In this document: piece after piece, positions 5,177-5,202 of the stretch | Layout of the letters: each line of letters opens with the position of its first letter | Position numbering within the stretch: position 1 is the first letter of the stretch | Assembly: GCA_003242355.1 (NCBI GenBank) | Contig: QGUH01000354.1 | Span: forward strand, 1-5,202 | Reading direction: 5' to 3' | From: Pseudomonadota bacterium | GTDB taxonomy: Bacteria > Myxococcota_A > Polyangia > Polyangiales > Polyangiaceae | Length of the DNA stretch: 5,202 nucleotides | Position numbers and translations under genes: made by a program | Notes under the pieces: model-generated | Seen by the model: only the letters and a program-made list of their open reading frames with translations | What the model was told of the DNA's origin: nothing | Database searches by the model: none

Positions 5177-5202
5177 TTATAAAAAACTGACCCTTCCCAC
5201 AA
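5177..5202. other. Anomalous right end
   Basis: The last 26 bases include an ATAAAAAAC stretch and are much less GC-rich than the adjoining gene. On the minus strand they give an in-frame TAA (5177-5179) just before conserved PLD residues and no family-like sequence beyond it. This matches the behaviour of the left end and suggests a contig-edge error or junction rather than a true gene break. Confidence 0.5.

Noticed and set aside
1..5202. tRNA, rRNA, insertion sequence or transposase
   Set aside because: No cloverleaf, rRNA-like segment, terminal inverted repeats with target duplication, or transposase motif was seen.

Overview
The window is bacterial, GC-rich DNA. Codon third positions are strongly G/C and genes are tightly packed, with two 4-base stop/start overlaps. 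The product set (an XPB/Ssl2-like helicase-associated protein, a SAMHD1/COG1078-type HD phosphohydrolase, a predicted exported beta-rich protein, a DUF482/FemAB-like protein and a ClsB-like phospholipase D) fits a member of Myxococcota, probably Polyangiales. That placement rests on remembered family resemblance and base composition, not on a search.

Layout from left to right. Positions 1 to about 115 are unusually AT-rich, carry a 14-base T run, and look like a contig edge or foreign end. A minus-strand gene (44-1171), the N-terminal part of an XPB/Ssl2-like helicase-associated protein, runs into this edge. A 284-base divergent intergenic region follows, with several inverted repeats. The plus-strand pair is an HD-domain phosphohydrolase (1456-2754) overlapping by ATGA a signal-peptide-bearing protein of unknown function (2751-3428). 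The convergent gap (3429-3707) holds two decayed direct repeats, and a third copy lies over the 3' end of the next gene. The minus-strand pair is a ClsB-like phospholipase D/cardiolipin synthase, truncated at the right edge (4859-5170), overlapping by GTGA a DUF482 FemAB-like protein (3708-4862). The last 26 bases again look foreign: they put a stop codon just before the conserved part of the PLD protein.

The clearest functional unit is PLD plus DUF482, two translationally coupled genes that probably act on the cell envelope (phospholipid synthesis and an acyl/aminoacyl-transferase-like step). The HD protein probably hydrolyses dNTPs or related nucleotides; its coupling to an exported protein has no obvious explanation. 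I found no convincing new defence or mobile system. The most unusual structure is the three-copy repeat whose intact copy is the tail of the DUF482 gene, with two degenerate copies downstream of it.
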